A stretch of DNA of 64,000 nucleotides from Rhynochetos jubatus (GCA_027574665.1 CM050690.1:37725165-37789164); one strand, 5' to 3'; shown: positions 26,101 to 41,039, counted from the stretch's first letter. Notes: generated by a model not told the origin, from the sequence alone. Made by a program: numbers and translations.

Positions 26101-29100
26101 GGCTCCTCTGCAGATGACAGGATAGAAAGCTAAACAACCTCGCCTGAAGGATTTGTGAGAACAAGCCCATCTTCAATCTTTGTCCCTGGGAGGCACTTCT
26201 AACACCTGCCAACCACAGCACTATCATCAGAAAAACATTTAGAGATTTATCTTCAGGCTGGTGATTATAAGAGATAATTTGTTTGGAGTATGGATAAAGT
26301 TGGTCTAGCATAAACAAACTACAAGCTCAAATTATACGACGAACCTCATTAACTATTGATTTAACCACTGCAAATCCATGAACAAATGTTGTATCAAAAT
26401 GTTAATTCTTCTTGAAGATATAATCAAGGAAAAATACAAAATGCCAAGGCAGGATGGTAAGCTATTTTTATGTGCACTTTTAATGCTTGCAGCTTAAATT
26501 GGAAATGGAGCTTTCCTTCATCATAACAGTGGCAAGAGTATACTATTGCCCTTTCCCTATAAAAACGTAGTTTTGCCTGGCAGAAAGTGACATACCTCTT
26601 TATTTGATGTCACTATAGAGGAATGAAACAGTGCTTTCTCTCCTACTTTCAGAACACTTTTTTGTTTGGAGACAGCAAGACTGGGTATACCATTAAAAAC
26701 ACTTCCAATAGCAAGAAGCTAGCAATATTGTAAACAGATATCATCATAGGCAGATGGTGTGAAAAATTATATATATATTTCTACCTTCTATATTGTATCA
26801 CACATATCCTCCATGCATGTAACAAGAAATAACTTTCTCCTGATCTCTGAGAATTACTTTCACTCAAGCTAATAAATCATCAGTCTCCAGCCAAAAGCAT
26901 ATTTAGAAATAGCGTAGCTGAGTTAGTCCTGAAGGCTTCTTAATTTTATTTTCTTTTTCTTATTTTGTTTTTATATAATGGAAGCCAACCCTTTCCCCTC
27001 TTTGGTAAAGGACAGAAAAATGCTGTCAGACTCCCTATTGCAGCACAAAAAGAGCAGCCAGCAACTGCGTCCACCTGATGTTGTTGGGATATGACCTAGC
27101 AGAGATCCATTGCATCATGTCTCTGTCAGCATCCCTGTTCCTTAACACCGCTGTGCTGAGGGGAAAATTCATTTTTGTACAGGAAGTAGAAGGAAACTTG
27201 CAGTTCTTCCTCCAGTGTAGCACTTTGAACAAATCAATTGGATTTTGGATGGAACTCAAAAATTTGCAGTTAAAGCAGTCAAAGGAAAAAGAAACTTTGA
27301 AAATATTTTGTGGGATGACATTATCTCTCAGCATTAATTCCTTCTAAAAGGGAATTGTATTTAATGTGGCATGATTAGTTCATCAGTAAAAACAAACCAA
27401 ACAAAATCTGCTGTCTTGCAGTTTCAGTATTCCTCACACAGCAATGTAGCCATACAGATGCACTCATGTTTTCCCATTTTCTAGTTCAATTAACAAATTT
27501 TTTGGTAATTTATAATCTCTTAAATATCTTTAAGTTGTTTAAAGGTTAAATGGCAATTTTAAATCCCAAGTTGCTGAATTTTTATTTTTTACCTTTTTTT
27601 CCACCATCACATTTACTTTGTTAATTTATGTAAGCAACTCATGACCTTACTACAGGAATAAAACAGTTACTTGGTCATTAAAGCTACTTCACTCTATTTA
27701 CATAGATGGGCAAATTATTTTGCAAGATAATTGATGTAGAATAAAAAAGTGGACCACTCTTTACTGACACAGGCCCACCAGGCATCCAGACTTGTGCAGG
27801 ATCCAAACCATTTTTCGCCATTAAAAATCTTGCTTTGAAAATAATCAGCTGACAACAAAGCAAAAGTACCATTTGTGCACGATTCAGATCTATCACTTTT
27901 AATATATTCTAAGTTGTGAATGTGTCAGTTTTGGATTGTTTATCGAATTTTAGTAATAGGTGAAGCCTTCTCTTTTGTCTAGCTACTCCTTATTGTGTGT
28001 TCTTAAAGGAGCTGTTTGTTTCCTCTCTTGGCCCTTTGATTGCAAACCATTTTTCTCAAAAACTCCTCTTCTTCCATTCATTCTCTTGACTCCAAAATAC
28101 TGTATTCTCCTACAAGTTTTCTTCCTCCAGTGCTGCAAACTCTTGACTCACACTGGTTTTTACTGTCCCTGTTACCTGTCATGAACTCTCTGTTCCCACC
28201 TCCAATCTGTCATTCTCTTTCCTATTGCAACTGAATTCTCAGCAAGTACCACTGATGCCACTTTAAGAACTTAGTTTTAGCTTTTAATATTTTTTCCTCA
28301 TTGTCCCAAATCTCTCTAAATGCAAATAGTTTCCCGTTGAGGAGAAATGCTCTTTGACTGTATCTCAGTCTTTATTATACTTTTTTTTTATCCTTTGGTT
28401 CACAATATTTTCCTTTCAACTGCACAGATCCATGGCTTTGAAATGCCCACCGTCTCTGCATATTATAAAATACAAATAGTAATTATTACCTTTAGGTGTT
28501 CATTCTGCAAGCCTGAATGAACAGACCAATTCAGAATCACATGAACTAGAAATTAATGGAAAGCCTTTCACTGACTTCAAAGGATTTGGCACATGCCCCT
28601 GATGTGCACGTAAGTATTCTCCCAATCAGTTCCCTACATTTCCCAGTCACTCAAGTCTAGCAAAACGACCTTCCAGGAAGTAAAAGTTCTCTTTGAATTA
28701 ACTTTGAATTGTTTTGATCAAGTCAGTTTTGCACTGTATGTTAAATCACTGGCACCTTGCTTGGCTGCCCATGCTGCCTTGTTGATACGGAGTAACCCTC
28801 ATCTGGCATACAACTGGAGACAAAAGAGTAATTAATTTTTCAGTCATTTAGTTTATCTCTCTGCAGAGGAAGCTGAAGATCTTCCTCCAAGATACAGAAA
28901 CAGATCAACGTGTTTTCAGTGGAACTGGCTTTAGTCACATCCATGATGGCTGTTTCTGAATATAAACCAGAAACTGGACAGAGATGATCAAATACTGTAC
29001 ACTGAACTGTGCCACCAAAAAAAATCCTAGTCTTCTTACAAATCAGAGCAGCAATTCAGTTTCTTGTAATTCACTTAAGTTTTCCTAAGGATTCTTGTAT

Positions 29101-31119
29101 TAAGCACTTACAGTAATGCAAGCAAAATGCCTTTAGCAACTCATTTGTTAAACAGTCAGTTCCTTCAGAAGAGCTAAAAGGAGTCATTACCAACACAAGT
29201 AAAATCAGGATAAAACAATGTTCTTTGCAAAAGCCTGTCAAAGGACACATACTTGGTTACACTGGGCAGAAGTTGAGCTGTGGCACCCTTGTCTCTGTTT
29301 TACAGTAGCTAAGACAGCAACTTTTATATCTGTAAGGCAGATTTTGGATGATGACTGACAAGATTGAGTTCTCCAGCATATGTGCTTTATTCAGAAGCAC
29401 ATCTTCTGTATCTTCAGAAACTTGTGCTTTGCTCTCTCTCTAGAGAGACAAGTAAAAGTGAAAAATGAGATGCAAAGCAAGACAGTACCCTGAATCCAAC
29501 TCAGAGTTAACCACTCGGCACAGGCACAGGATTACTGCCCTGCTGACCCTGGCATGTAAATCTAGTTTAACAACCACTGGCCCTCATGGCCCAAAGCAGC
29601 CGGGATACATTTATTACGGTTCTAATTTTACTTACTTTACGTATATGGAACCCTCAAAGTTTAAAAGAAGTTATGACTAAGAGCATGTAAAAGGAAAAAA
29701 AAAAAAAAGTCTTTTTTTTTTTTTTGTTGGGGTTGGTGTACAAAAAAGGGCTCTGAGTTTTCACACTGCAGGAAGAGTGGCATGCAAAATCATTATTTTC
29801 CAATGTGTTCAGCATCCAGGCCAACTAGTTTCCAAAAATTTCTGTTGGGGCTAATCACGTTAGGTCAGTACTACCTCTGCAGCTTAACGCAAATTTAAAA
29901 TGGGCTTTACCAACTGTTGGCAATACCACTCTGTGCACAACTGACTCTCCTCACGCCATTACAGCTTTCTTCCAAGCATTTAAATCTTGAGCTTAGCCTA
30001 ATCTGTCAGCTAAATTGTAGAGTAAGACTGCTAATAAAGTAAATAAATATATTTAAACTCAATAAATAACAAATGTTTATTGTTATTTAAACATTTGCTA
30101 ATATTTGTTAATATCTAAATATTAATGACAAAATAAATATATAGCAAGTTAACAGCACATATTTGAGTTTGCCACAGGCATGCCATGCACAGTTCTAATG
30201 CCTTAAAAAACATTTGTTTACCCTCTGCTTCATGAATGCAGTCATGCATGGTCACTGAAGCATCTTTCTAACACAGCAAGGAAAGAAACAAGTACTTCTC
30301 AGCAAGGCCAAAGCAAAATCTCAATCTCAACCTCGATCTCTGGTCTGGGGTTTCAAAACTAAGATTTTGAATACAACTCTTCCATGTTGAATTTGTGCTG
30401 CCTGAACACTTAAGTAAACAAAGTAAAGACAGGGTGGTAGGGAGGTCAAACTGTTAGTAGACTGGCAGATAAAATGTACTCAAAACGTATTCAAGTCTTA
30501 CCAATTTCATGGAACTGAAGTAATTCATAGAAGTAAAAAAAATATGTGCATGAACACCTTATTAATTAAGCCCATAGTTAAGGCTTTCTATACTGCTGGC
30601 TCACATTTAGAATGTTCTCACTTCAGACTCAGTGAAATTGACGTTTTTAAATTCAGGGCCTCATTTATTTTCTAAAAATATTAACAAAAACACTGACATG
30701 TCAGCGAAAAAGCTGGGGCTCCAAATAGCATCCAGTCCTCTTTCAAACCATGACAAAAATCCATCTGGAATGACACGAGGGTTTTCACTACATAACCATC
30801 TATTGCCGAGTGCTAGAGAGAGACAGACTGGGATGCGTACTACAGTCCCACAAACATGCAGTACCTCGTAAGCAGTAAAGGCTCTTTCAACAACTTGCAT
30901 GTTAAATGGTGCAACTACCATATTACTCTAGTTTTAGCCTCTTGCAGCTCTGTTGAGACAATACCAGAATAAATAGTGGTATCATAGACAGGCAGCTCTT
31001 TTGATGCAGATACTTGTATCATAATCCATAATAAAATTCTAAACCCCAAATCTGCAAAAGAAAATCAGACAGAATGGTCCAGAACTAGGACATGAAGGCC
31101 CTGACTCACCTCTCTTTAG
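23196..31119. other. intron stretch without genes
   Basis: About 7.9 kb of A/T-rich intron. It holds a run of 23 T at 25593-25615, a doubled AAAATATGCAC word near 24709-24733, a small A/T hairpin at 30070-30097 (CAAATGTTT paired with AAACATTTG), and the A14/T14 hairpin at 29695-29725. No exon or transposon was recognised. Confidence 0.55.
29695..29725. repeat. A14-GTC-T14 perfect inverted repeat
   Basis: Fourteen A (29695-29708), GTC, then fourteen T (29712-29725). The two arms are perfectly complementary with a three-base loop. It may have arisen from head-to-head poly-A tails or from simple slippage. It has no known function. Confidence 0.85.
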
Positions 31120-31790
31120 GCTAAAGCATGAACCTTTCCGTTTGTCGCTCTCAGAATAGGAACCGACGGTGGCTCTGCTGTATGCTTCAGCAGAACAACA
31201 CTCCCACGTGCCAAGCGTGGGCCTCCGCCACCACTGCACTCCCGCCAGGGCGGAGGAGCCAGGAGAGGGAAGGGCAGAAGACACGGCATCCTGTGACAAA
31301 CCTTTAAGCAAAGAGCTGCTTGCAGATATTAGAGAGGAGAAAGAGGGTATGGCAAAGAAACTGAGAAAGAAGGATGGGGGGGGGGGGGGAGGGTATTGGT
31401 AGAACCGGCATGTGAGTTTATACCAGAACAACAGAGAATTGTATGTTGAGTTCATTCAATTAAACACTGAAAAACACAATGTAAAGGAAGAAAAACGAAA
31501 TCACCCGAATACGAGCATCTCAAAAAGCCAGGGAGCAGACCCTAAGTCTCGATGACGAGACTGCTCGGGGCCGACGGCCGCCCGCAGCTCCCGCCTCTTG
31601 CCCGTGTCCGCCCAGCAGATGGTGCCCTTGCAGCACCCACGGGCCAGCCCGCCTCAGCACCTCCCCCCCCCCCCCGCCCTCCTGAGGCACCGGCACGCAG
31701 CACCCCCCGGGCTTCACACCCGCTCCCGCGGGGCCAGTTCCGATGTAACACCGACACTTGAACCGATCGTTACGAGGGGAGAGTTTTCAG
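31120..31790. promoter_or_regulatory. Intronic CpG-rich island, candidate promoter
   Basis: This is a G/C-rich block in an A/T-rich intron. I count about 22 CpG within roughly 240 bases (31550-31790) and about 10 more in 31120-31290. It contains GC boxes (CCCGCC at 31241-31246, GGGCGG at 31248-31253, CCCGCC at 31590-31595), a CACGTG E-box at 31205-31210, a run of 14 G at 31376-31389 and a run of 13 C at 31663-31675. Such blocks in birds often mark promoters. An alternative PRUNE2 start or an antisense transcript are both possible. It could also be part of an unrecognised G/C-rich LTR. Strand is unknown. Confidence 0.5.
31545..31562. repeat. Short hairpin in CpG island
   Basis: AGTCTCG and CGAGACT are perfectly complementary seven-base arms with an ATGA loop. 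It lies at the left edge of the densest CpG block. Confidence 0.6.
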
Positions 31791-34700
31791 ATCGTTCTTG
31801 GCATACAGATTTTTCAAAATCTCATTAGAAGTCTGACTAATTCTGGTAGCAGCATGACCTACAGGCCATGCCTGCCCCTACGGCAGCTGGTAGCCACGGT
31901 GGTATCTGGGGCTGTGAGCAGGAGGAGAGTGACAGTTTGGCATCAATTAGGAGAGCCCAGAAACTCTCAGAAAACACTGGAGATTTATTTTGTTGCCCGA
32001 AACGTGTTTTTTAACCTGGAAATACTTCATCTCTGCAGAGCTGTGTATTTCTCCCACAGTGATGGAGAAAGCTTTGCAGCTGTTCGGGTTAACGTGCTCC
32101 TGTTTGTCCGCTGACATTTAAACCGGAGGATACACAGCATTCTTCAAAGCTTGATTGGCACATCCAAGTAAAATGTGTAATCAGTGTTAATCTCCTAGTC
32201 TATTACTACTGTCTTTCATAATTTACATATATTTTGTAAAATTCTTTAGAAATAAATGCTGTCAGAGCAAATGATGCATCAAATTCAAACAGGCCATCAA
32301 GATTGCTAATGGATTTTAATAGCAGCTATTACAGCATAATGGTATTTTCCCAACAGCTGTTTGTTTATAAAATTTTCAGTTTACAAGACCTTTATGTCCA
32401 ATCCCAGGAGACATCCCTCAATTCATTTATAATCATTTGGATCAACCTACACATAAATGCTGTCTTACTCGCATTGGGCGTGTTTGTATACGTGTGTAAG
32501 ACATGAGCGACTACCACAGCAATGAAAATGATGGGGAACCTTACGCTAAAGTAATTAGCATGTATCTTTTGACTTTTAGAGCAAATAAGTGTTTTCTATG
32601 TTTCTTCTCCATACCTACTCTTGAATAGCTTATTGCAACTAAGGAACAGCTGCCTGCATTGTATGTCTTAAACTGATAGATGATCGCTTGTTTAGTTCCA
32701 GGTATCTGCTCCTGTTTAAGACTTTGAAAGAGAGTGCTGGATGTCACAAGGGCATAACTGGGGCAACCAGCCAGCAGACAATAGGACAACGTGGCCTGCA
32801 GAAGTGGTGGACAAGGATTAGAGGAAAGAGATCTTGACAGGCTTCCAAAGTTTGACCTGAGCTGGAAGACCTGCCAGAGATAAAAACAAAAAAGCATGAC
32901 TTTTTCCAGGTTTGGGGTTTGTTTTGGTGTGACGTTTGTTTGTTTAATGTATAATCAAATATTTTTGCACATCGGTTAGAGCTGAAATCAGGAAGCTATA
33001 GGAAACCAGGACCCTGGCATACTTTTGCCATTGAGTCATGTTCAAAACTGAGCTGTATTTTACCAAATTATCCTTTTTTTTAAGTATTGAGAAGATAACT
33101 AGGAATGGAAGCTAACAGTGAACTGAGCAGAAAAAATGTTAATTTTGTTAAATGAATTTTTCAGACATTGCACACATGCAGATGGCTGTTTGTCCAGCTT
33201 TTTTCTTGATTCTCAAGCTGCCTATGTAATATAAATTTTTAATAACAGATAATGCTGAAGTCTGGATAAATGCCTTCTAGTACATGTAATAACGGATATT
33301 TTTTTCCAGAAGCGTCTAGACCTAATTAACTTTGCATCCATGTTGTTAGCAAATATCCTACTAACAACAAACACTGGAGAATTTTGGAGTATACAGGACA
33401 AGACAGAAAAATCACACACTTCTCTGTAAACGATGCTTTCTTTGGACAGTAGATGGCTCCAATTTTCCACAGAAGGAAGCTGCCACAAAAATTCTCAGCC
33501 AAGACTATCATTTCCATGATACCAGAACAGGGGAGCTGGTATGCAGTAAGCAGGGTACGAATAAACAAGTTGGTAAGCAGGGACTGTTTGTGTAGTGTTG
33601 GGTAGCACCTTACCGAAAGGCACCTTTCACCCACACCATAAATGTCCTCTCATAGTAAATGGCAACTACAGCCAGGCTCTGTAGATTCACATATACCTCT
33701 GTGCTTACTAGTCTCTGTGGTCTGATAAGCATTTAGCTGTCTCAAGTAACCAGGAAACTTACTTCATGATTCTATGATTAAAGAAGAATCCTTACATTTT
33801 TTGGATGGAGTGCCTTGACATTCATGGAGCTTTACATGGAGAGCCACTGCCTTCTCTTCATAAGTCCTTTCAATACTGTACCATCCCTTAACACAACTAT
33901 TTGGTTTACTCTGTTTTTTCACAACCATCCCGCAAAGCATAGTTATTAGCAGTAGTTTTCACACCAGAGAAAGTACTAAAGAGTTAACAAAAATATTGTT
34001 TCTCCCAAGACACATGGCCTTTTGTCTCCCCACATGTTTGCCAACAGAGTCATGGTCAGATCTAGTTCTTCAGCTGACAAGAGGAAAGCAACTACAAAGC
34101 ACAATCTAAATGTGATCAAGTAAAATACAAGTATTTTCTATGTCTAACCAGCTATAGAAAAGTTTGGCTTCAAAAAAAAATCCACCAATGAGATTAGACT
34201 GCCAAACCCTCAACTAATATTTATAAACCAACTGGCATAAAAGCATAGACAAAACCACCTCAAGCCTGAGGTGGTAACTCGCTAGCATCATAGTGGAAAG
34301 AGTCTATTTTCTTGATGGGAGGGTTACTCTTTGAGAACAAGCAGTGATACTTTAGAGTGGTCTACCAAGAAAAACATAAAAAAAAAAAAAAAAAAAAATT
34401 AAAGACTGGTATTTTTGCCATTTACATGTGGACCCTCCTATCTTTCTTACATACCATGCCCATGGATATTCCACTGAATATCTTTGATTAGTTTCAACTG
34501 AGAAATAAAAAAATATGTAAAAGATTATTTGTTAGTTTTGGAACTCTGGGAAACTGCTTGGATTTGAGCTGCAAGAACTTACCCATATGTCACAGTATGA
34601 TTTAATTTTGCTGGATGCTGTGAAAAGAATGTTGCCTTGTCTGAAAAGTGTATGTGCAGGTGTCTTCATGTTAGCATGCAAAAAGTTTCCCAATGCCGTA

Positions 34701-37700
34701 TTTTTCCTTCATCTCATCTATGACCTTTCCAGAAGATTTGTTCAGGGACTATGCAATAAATTAGACATATTCTGAGATATCATCATAAGAGTTATCATGA
34801 CATATCAGAAAGTTAGGAAAAACTATACAGTCTTCCGGCTTACTTGTCCTGGGTTGTCATGACACCACCGTGTTGCATTTTCCACCTTTAGTCAATAGGA
34901 AATCTCAAGCTTAGCTAAAAACATGGCAAAGAAAGTTAAGAAATCTAAAAGGAGGCTGCGATGGGAGATGAAAGATGACCAATCTTTTAAGCTTTCTCGT
35001 GAAACTCCAATAGCTTCTCAAAAAAAACAGTGAGAAGCTGCAAGCATGTTACTTAACCACCTAAAAATTAGTAAAGGCAAGGTGCAGAGCTGAGGTCTAC
35101 ACTTCTGTTTACCGTTAGAGCTGCTTGAGGAAATAAACTTGTTTAAACAAATTTAATGTACACCTATTTTGTACTGTGTATGTACCGAATATTTTATATA
35201 TATTGCACATAACCTGCATGTATACTAAATATTTCAAATTTCAACAGTGTCCATGTACATATACACACTGTCAAAATAACAAATTTGTATGTATATAAAC
35301 ACAAATATACACTACTGCTTATGCATTTCAGTTCAAGTTGATCCAGTACAGCCTATCAGCAAGTAGTCAGGAAATTAAGGCATTACAAATGCTGTAATCC
35401 AGAAGAACACTGTTTATCCAAATAGTACACATAAGCTGTGGGTCAGCAAGTGTATTTAGATTAGAGATGTTACAGTGAAACTCTCTAAAAGGAAAAATAA
35501 GCAACAGAACGTATTAAGTTATTTGTAGTAGTTTTTAATTTTAAAAGTCTGGGTAAAGGATGACCCATTAAATACTTCAATGCCTCAAAAACTCCTTGCC
35601 ACTATCACCATTATAGGAAAGCACAGCAACAGCCACTGAAGTAAAGTCTATGTAGACATCCAGAGAAATGCAAAGGTAGTTAAGAGCCAAGAGACTCTTC
35701 ATATAAATACAAGTTATTCAACATTTTCCTCATAGTGTTTTCCTCCACAGTGTTTTATCCTAACTTAGTAGCTACATTCTCAGTTCTGGCAGAGCTGTGC
35801 TCTCTCTCTCTTGCATCCATTTTTGTAAGTGTTCTGGGTGATGTGCTTCACCCACCGATAAGTACCTACAATTCAGGTTTTAAAGTACAGACATGCACCA
35901 CGGCAGAAACCAAGTAGTTCCTGCAATTAAAGCTGTTTTGTAACCTGTTTCGGGGACATATATAATACTCAGCCATCTCTAACTCCAAGAAGGTTAGAAT
36001 AGTTTTGTGTACAATAAATGAAGGGGGGCAGAGCGGGGATCCAATGCTCTTTAGTCTTCCTTGCATTTCCTTATCCTTTCAGCATACTACAGAGTAGTAT
36101 GCAAATATACTACACTATATACATATAGGAATGCTATCGTCCGTTCAGAACACATATTATTAAACTCTTTTTCTGAACAGTGCACTAGATTTCCTTGTAC
36201 TACTGAACAAACACTGCATTTCTTGCTGACACTGATGAGTGAAGTGAGAATTATGTGCATCACATACTCATAGAGGATTAAATTAAGAGAATACTGTGTG
36301 GTTTTGGCTCTATTCATAAATCATTATGTGGTCTTTCAGGATTCATAATGATCCATAAGAATAAAATTTTCACAGAACTAGCATGAAAACTACATAAGAT
36401 GTAGTACTCTCTCACAGTCTATATGCCATTAATACATATCTACTCAAATGTTTTGCCTCAACAGTAAGAAATTTGCCTACTCCGCAGTGGGAAATCTATT
36501 TAAAATAAAATGTAATGCAAAATTTCTAACAATGTCGAATGAATGCAAAGCTGGAGCAGAAAACCTAATGTAGCACTTGCTATGCCTATTACAAACTGGT
36601 TGCCTTTAAAAGGAACAAACATCTCCGACATTTTTTAACACACATCAAATATATACTCTGTTTCCACCAATCACTTGAACGTCAAATTCTTTTCTCTCAC
36701 TGACAAGAAAACCAGCACGTATTTGCGTGTCTTGGTTTCTGTTAACTTGTCCTTAGTTGTTTTTACTGAACAAATTATGGACTATTTATTTCAATATTGG
36801 GAACTCCCCCTAAGCTGTTTTGTAGAACTGCCTAACAAATGGGAGGTAATCTACCACTGCTATCATCAAGGTAATAAATTTAGCTGTGGTTTTATTGGTA
36901 CTGAGCATTATTCTAAGAGACACACAAGTACAGGTAACTGCAATAACGCCTGGTAACACTCAGTCCTCATCTCCATGAACCTTACAAATACTGTGTAAAC
37001 ATGTTCTGCATCATCTCTCAAGGAAGTCTACATCCTACGTTCTCACCAAAAGCTGCCCTCTTTTATGTATAAATGGAACTTAAAACATTGAAGAATTGAC
37101 TCTCTACTTACTAGCTCAGATTCTGATTTTAGTTCTCTCCCAGAAAATTAAAAATGGCTTCAAATATGTTAATATAAGTCACTGGAGACAACTCAGATTG
37201 GAAAAATACCAATACCAATGCATTGAAGAGATACCAAAACATCTAACCAAACGTCTTTCCAGATAGGATGTTTCAATGTCTTTTATGTTTCTCCTTTTTT
37301 AATTCTATATTATTTGGAAAATCACTTAGGCCCTTATGAATTTTTAGTATTTACTTATTTCCCATAAATTAATGTATAAAATATTTCTATATAGCAAGAT
37401 ACTTCATCAGAGAATGCAAAATAATGTCCAGGATCCTAATAAATACTGTTATGTCTGAAATGAGTTATCTCAGTAGTGACTTGGGCTCAGATTTATTGTA
37501 CAGTTCATCAACTTCTCAGCATGCTGGATAATGAATGTTTCATTTACATTGCTAATTGCCAAGCCATGGTTCTTTCAACCTTTAACCCTTACGCTTTATA
37601 ACATTATCACCATATGTCAATATAATTGCATTTAACATTCCAAATAACTAACTTTTTCATGAGGTCAAGAGATCACTTTTTTAAAGCTCTACCAGTGGGG

Positions 37701-38709
37701 CATCTTTCAAACTACCATGAAGAACAGCATTATACAGATACTGCAAAACTAATCAATTTTTTCTCCAGGAAAACAAAGCTTCTCTCTTTCCAAAATAAGC
37801 TCTTTTCTGTTAAAACCTGCATTTGCCCATTGTAACTAAATCACTTGCACTCTGGAAGGAGCTTCAACTTTACTATCTATGATTACAAAACACTATTAAC
37901 TAGGAGCTAATATGAGATAAAGTTCTGTATCCACGTGAGACTTTTGCCTCTAGTTTTCTTTGATCTGTGGAATTACGCAGTTATTTCCACATACCATATC
38001 ATTTTGATCTTCACTTTGCTTTGCCCAAATAGTAAAATATTTCGCTGTAGATACCATCCAAGATGCTGTCTTAGGCTATGTCTCTGGTATTACAGCATTG
38101 CAACTCATCCGCTTAAAATCATACATTCCTTCAGTGGAAACCAGACTGTATCTTGCCTCTAGAATATCCTATGGACAGTGTTAATTTACTCTGCACCTGA
38201 AATCCCCTTTCTTTCAGTTGACTTTCACCACAAATGCTGCTTCCAGCTCTGAAATCTGTGTTGTTAATATCAAAGTTTAAGCCAGATCATACACAGAATA
38301 AGTTGTTCTGGAAAAGGATTTTACTACCGAGTGTAACTAAAGTCAGTTTTACTGCTTGTGCATGGTCAAACTAAAGAGAGAAATGACAGTTCTGGTTGGT
38401 AACAGTTACATCAGCAGAAACTCCGGCCTCTATCTATTTCTTTGAAACAAGAAACTTTGGAAAGGTGCTTTCTGAGAACAAGTCTGAATTTCAGAAAGTT
38501 AGAAACTGATTTCTCAGGATCTCAGTCAGGAATCTAGATGCACCCTTACAGTCAGAAATGAGCACCAAATTGCATTACAATGAGAAAAAAAAAAAAGGAA
38601 AATCAACTAGGCTCACTCCATTTTACCTTTAATTACTCATGTAGCAAAAGCTTCATGTTACACAGCTCATATTTCTCACAGCTCACCTGTTCCTCACATA
38701 TATGTGGTG

Positions 38710-38728
38710 TATATATATATATACACAC
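38710..38728. repeat. TA/CA microsatellite
   Basis: An uninterrupted alternating TATATATATATATA run leads into ACACACA. It is short and of simple-slippage origin. Confidence 0.8.
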
Positions 38729-41039
38729 ATAAATGTATAGCACACTTTTCAGTGTCCTGCAGTGCCAAAAATTAGTAGCCTCATCTCCAAGAACAATCCT
38801 ATGGCATAGTCTTGAAGCCTGGAAGTTGGTGAAGGTTCGAGTTGGTTTGTATCACACCTCATACTTGTTTATGCCTTCACGTCCTGTGCCATAGTAGCTC
38901 ACTCTCATCTTCTGCCATCATTTCGTGCCTCTTCTCTGACTCTTGCAACGTCCCTTCTGACCAGACCTCAAATCCTTGAAAGCTCCCTTTTCATTTGCTT
39001 CCACCACCCACTTCTACTGCAGAAACTTTGCTGGACTCTATGCAGAGAACACTACATCATAGTGACCATACTTGAAAATTTTAAAACTATAATGGAACTG
39101 CAGGCATGGAATACCCAGCATATCTTATGAGGTTCATACACCTCTCTCTTGCAACTACAAAATAAGTTTTAGCCCATACTGGATGACCCTCTTGCCAAGA
39201 TGTTGACAAGCCCTTTTCAAATCACCACTCAGTTAACATCCATTTGTCACTGCCTGACTGATCATCTTCCTGGATGTCACAGAGAAGGAATGTTTCTGCT
39301 CCCTGCTAGCTTGGACAAGACATAACCTTCTGATTTACCTATACATAAAACATGAGAAAAGGCTGGAATAAGAACCATAAAACCCCTTTGAATTAGATTA
39401 GGACCAGAAACACATGTATTTTTTTTCTTCAAAATGTTTCAATCCATTAAATATATATAAAAAAGGTAAAAAAAATAAAATTCTGTGTTACCACTGGGAA
39501 ATGAATATGCCTTCATGAACACCAGCTGAGACTCAGCACAAGTATTTCACTTAAAAGTGTTCCTAAATCTGAGGAATTTTTAGCAGTATATGTCAAACAG
39601 TGTGTTCCTAAGAGATTTAAGCATATTGTGGTTATCCATTTCCAGCTGCTTCTGTGGAGTCAAACTTTGGTTTTATGTTAACAGGTAACATTATTACCAC
39701 ATTTCGTGAAGAACTGTGGCATCAAGCACAGGCACAGCACTGACTGTGCAGAGTGCCATTTGAAAATATGCTTGGTTTTGGAGTCTTTAATAATGGATCA
39801 TAAATACAGCCAAATTCAGCGCCACTTTAAATGTGTCCAGAATGTGACGTCACAATGACACACAAAGGTTCCCTCATCACTTAATTTACTTTAACCTCCC
39901 AACCATCTCCAGTTGACAGAAGACACTGTAAATTAACTTTTTTCCAAAATGATTAAAGCTTAAAATCCACAGATTCCAAATCAGACACCAGTGGCACCTG
40001 ACTTCAGCCAGCTGTTATTCACAGAAATTTAAATGCAGAAGTAGAAATTAGTAAAATGACTACTTTTGTGGTTCTGCCCACTTTGGCATCTTGAAAATCT
40101 CACTTTGGATTTTACTACTGTACTGATAGTACTAGAACCCCACAGGAAGTGAGGCTGAGGTTTCCTTCTGAGTAAATATTGGTTTATACTACAAAACAGA
40201 ACTCCATTACCTCAGAGGATCTGTGTAAGTGTAACTGACTGGAACACTGTAAACAATTAGACTAATGATATACATGAAGGAAGAATTCAAACTAGATGAT
40301 AAAACAACCAATATTTTCTATTTATTCATCCACAAGTATTTACAGATTAGTCCACGGAGAAGAGCAACAAGATGCAGCACACTGGAGGAGTATAAAATTC
40401 TCAGTAATAAGCAGAGAAAGAAAACTGGCTGTTCCAATTAACCCCCATTCAAAAGGCTGAACAAGGGGAAATTGGAAATAACTGCAAATACTAATATACG
40501 AGTTAAATGTGCAATCTGTGGATCTTACTGCCAACCTGTGGAGACACACTGAGGAAAATATTTAGCAGGATCCAAATAAAGAGTTTTGTATTATTTTAAA
40601 CTAAATACCTGCAGGTGCTATAAATTATTGCCTCTTAAAGACTTAGAAAAAACATTGCTTAACGGAAATTATATCATGATAGTTCAACGCAGGACTGTTG
40701 CACCTTCTTCTAAATCTGAACCACATACAGTTCTCAATTATTTGGTTGAATCCTCAGATCTAGACTGAGAATGTGCAGTTTTCTTGCTGGAACAGAAAGT
40801 ATCCAGACAGAAAGGGAAGCATGTGATGTGCATTACCAAGGTCTATTGTACAACCATGAGGCAGAGGGCAGGACTCAAACCACAGCTTTCTTTAAGCATT
40901 TTCTTTTGTAGCAATTTCCTGTTTGTAATTACAATATCAAGTGTGTAATGGTAGCAATTTCTACTTTCAGAACAAAGCATGTGTTTATGCAATGGAGTTT
41001 CTTTTGCGCAGATATGCTTGCTTCTAACTGTAAAACAGA

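Noticed and set aside
31169..31402. 77-codon plus-strand frame ending in a Gly run
   Set aside because: The Gly run is simply the 14-G homopolymer. No family is recognised, and the frame lies in the CpG-rich block where stops are scarce by composition.
38790..38860. Possible tRNA gene (GGTTCGA B-box-like word at 38834-38840)
   Set aside because: No A box at the right distance and no cloverleaf or acceptor stem can be formed around it.
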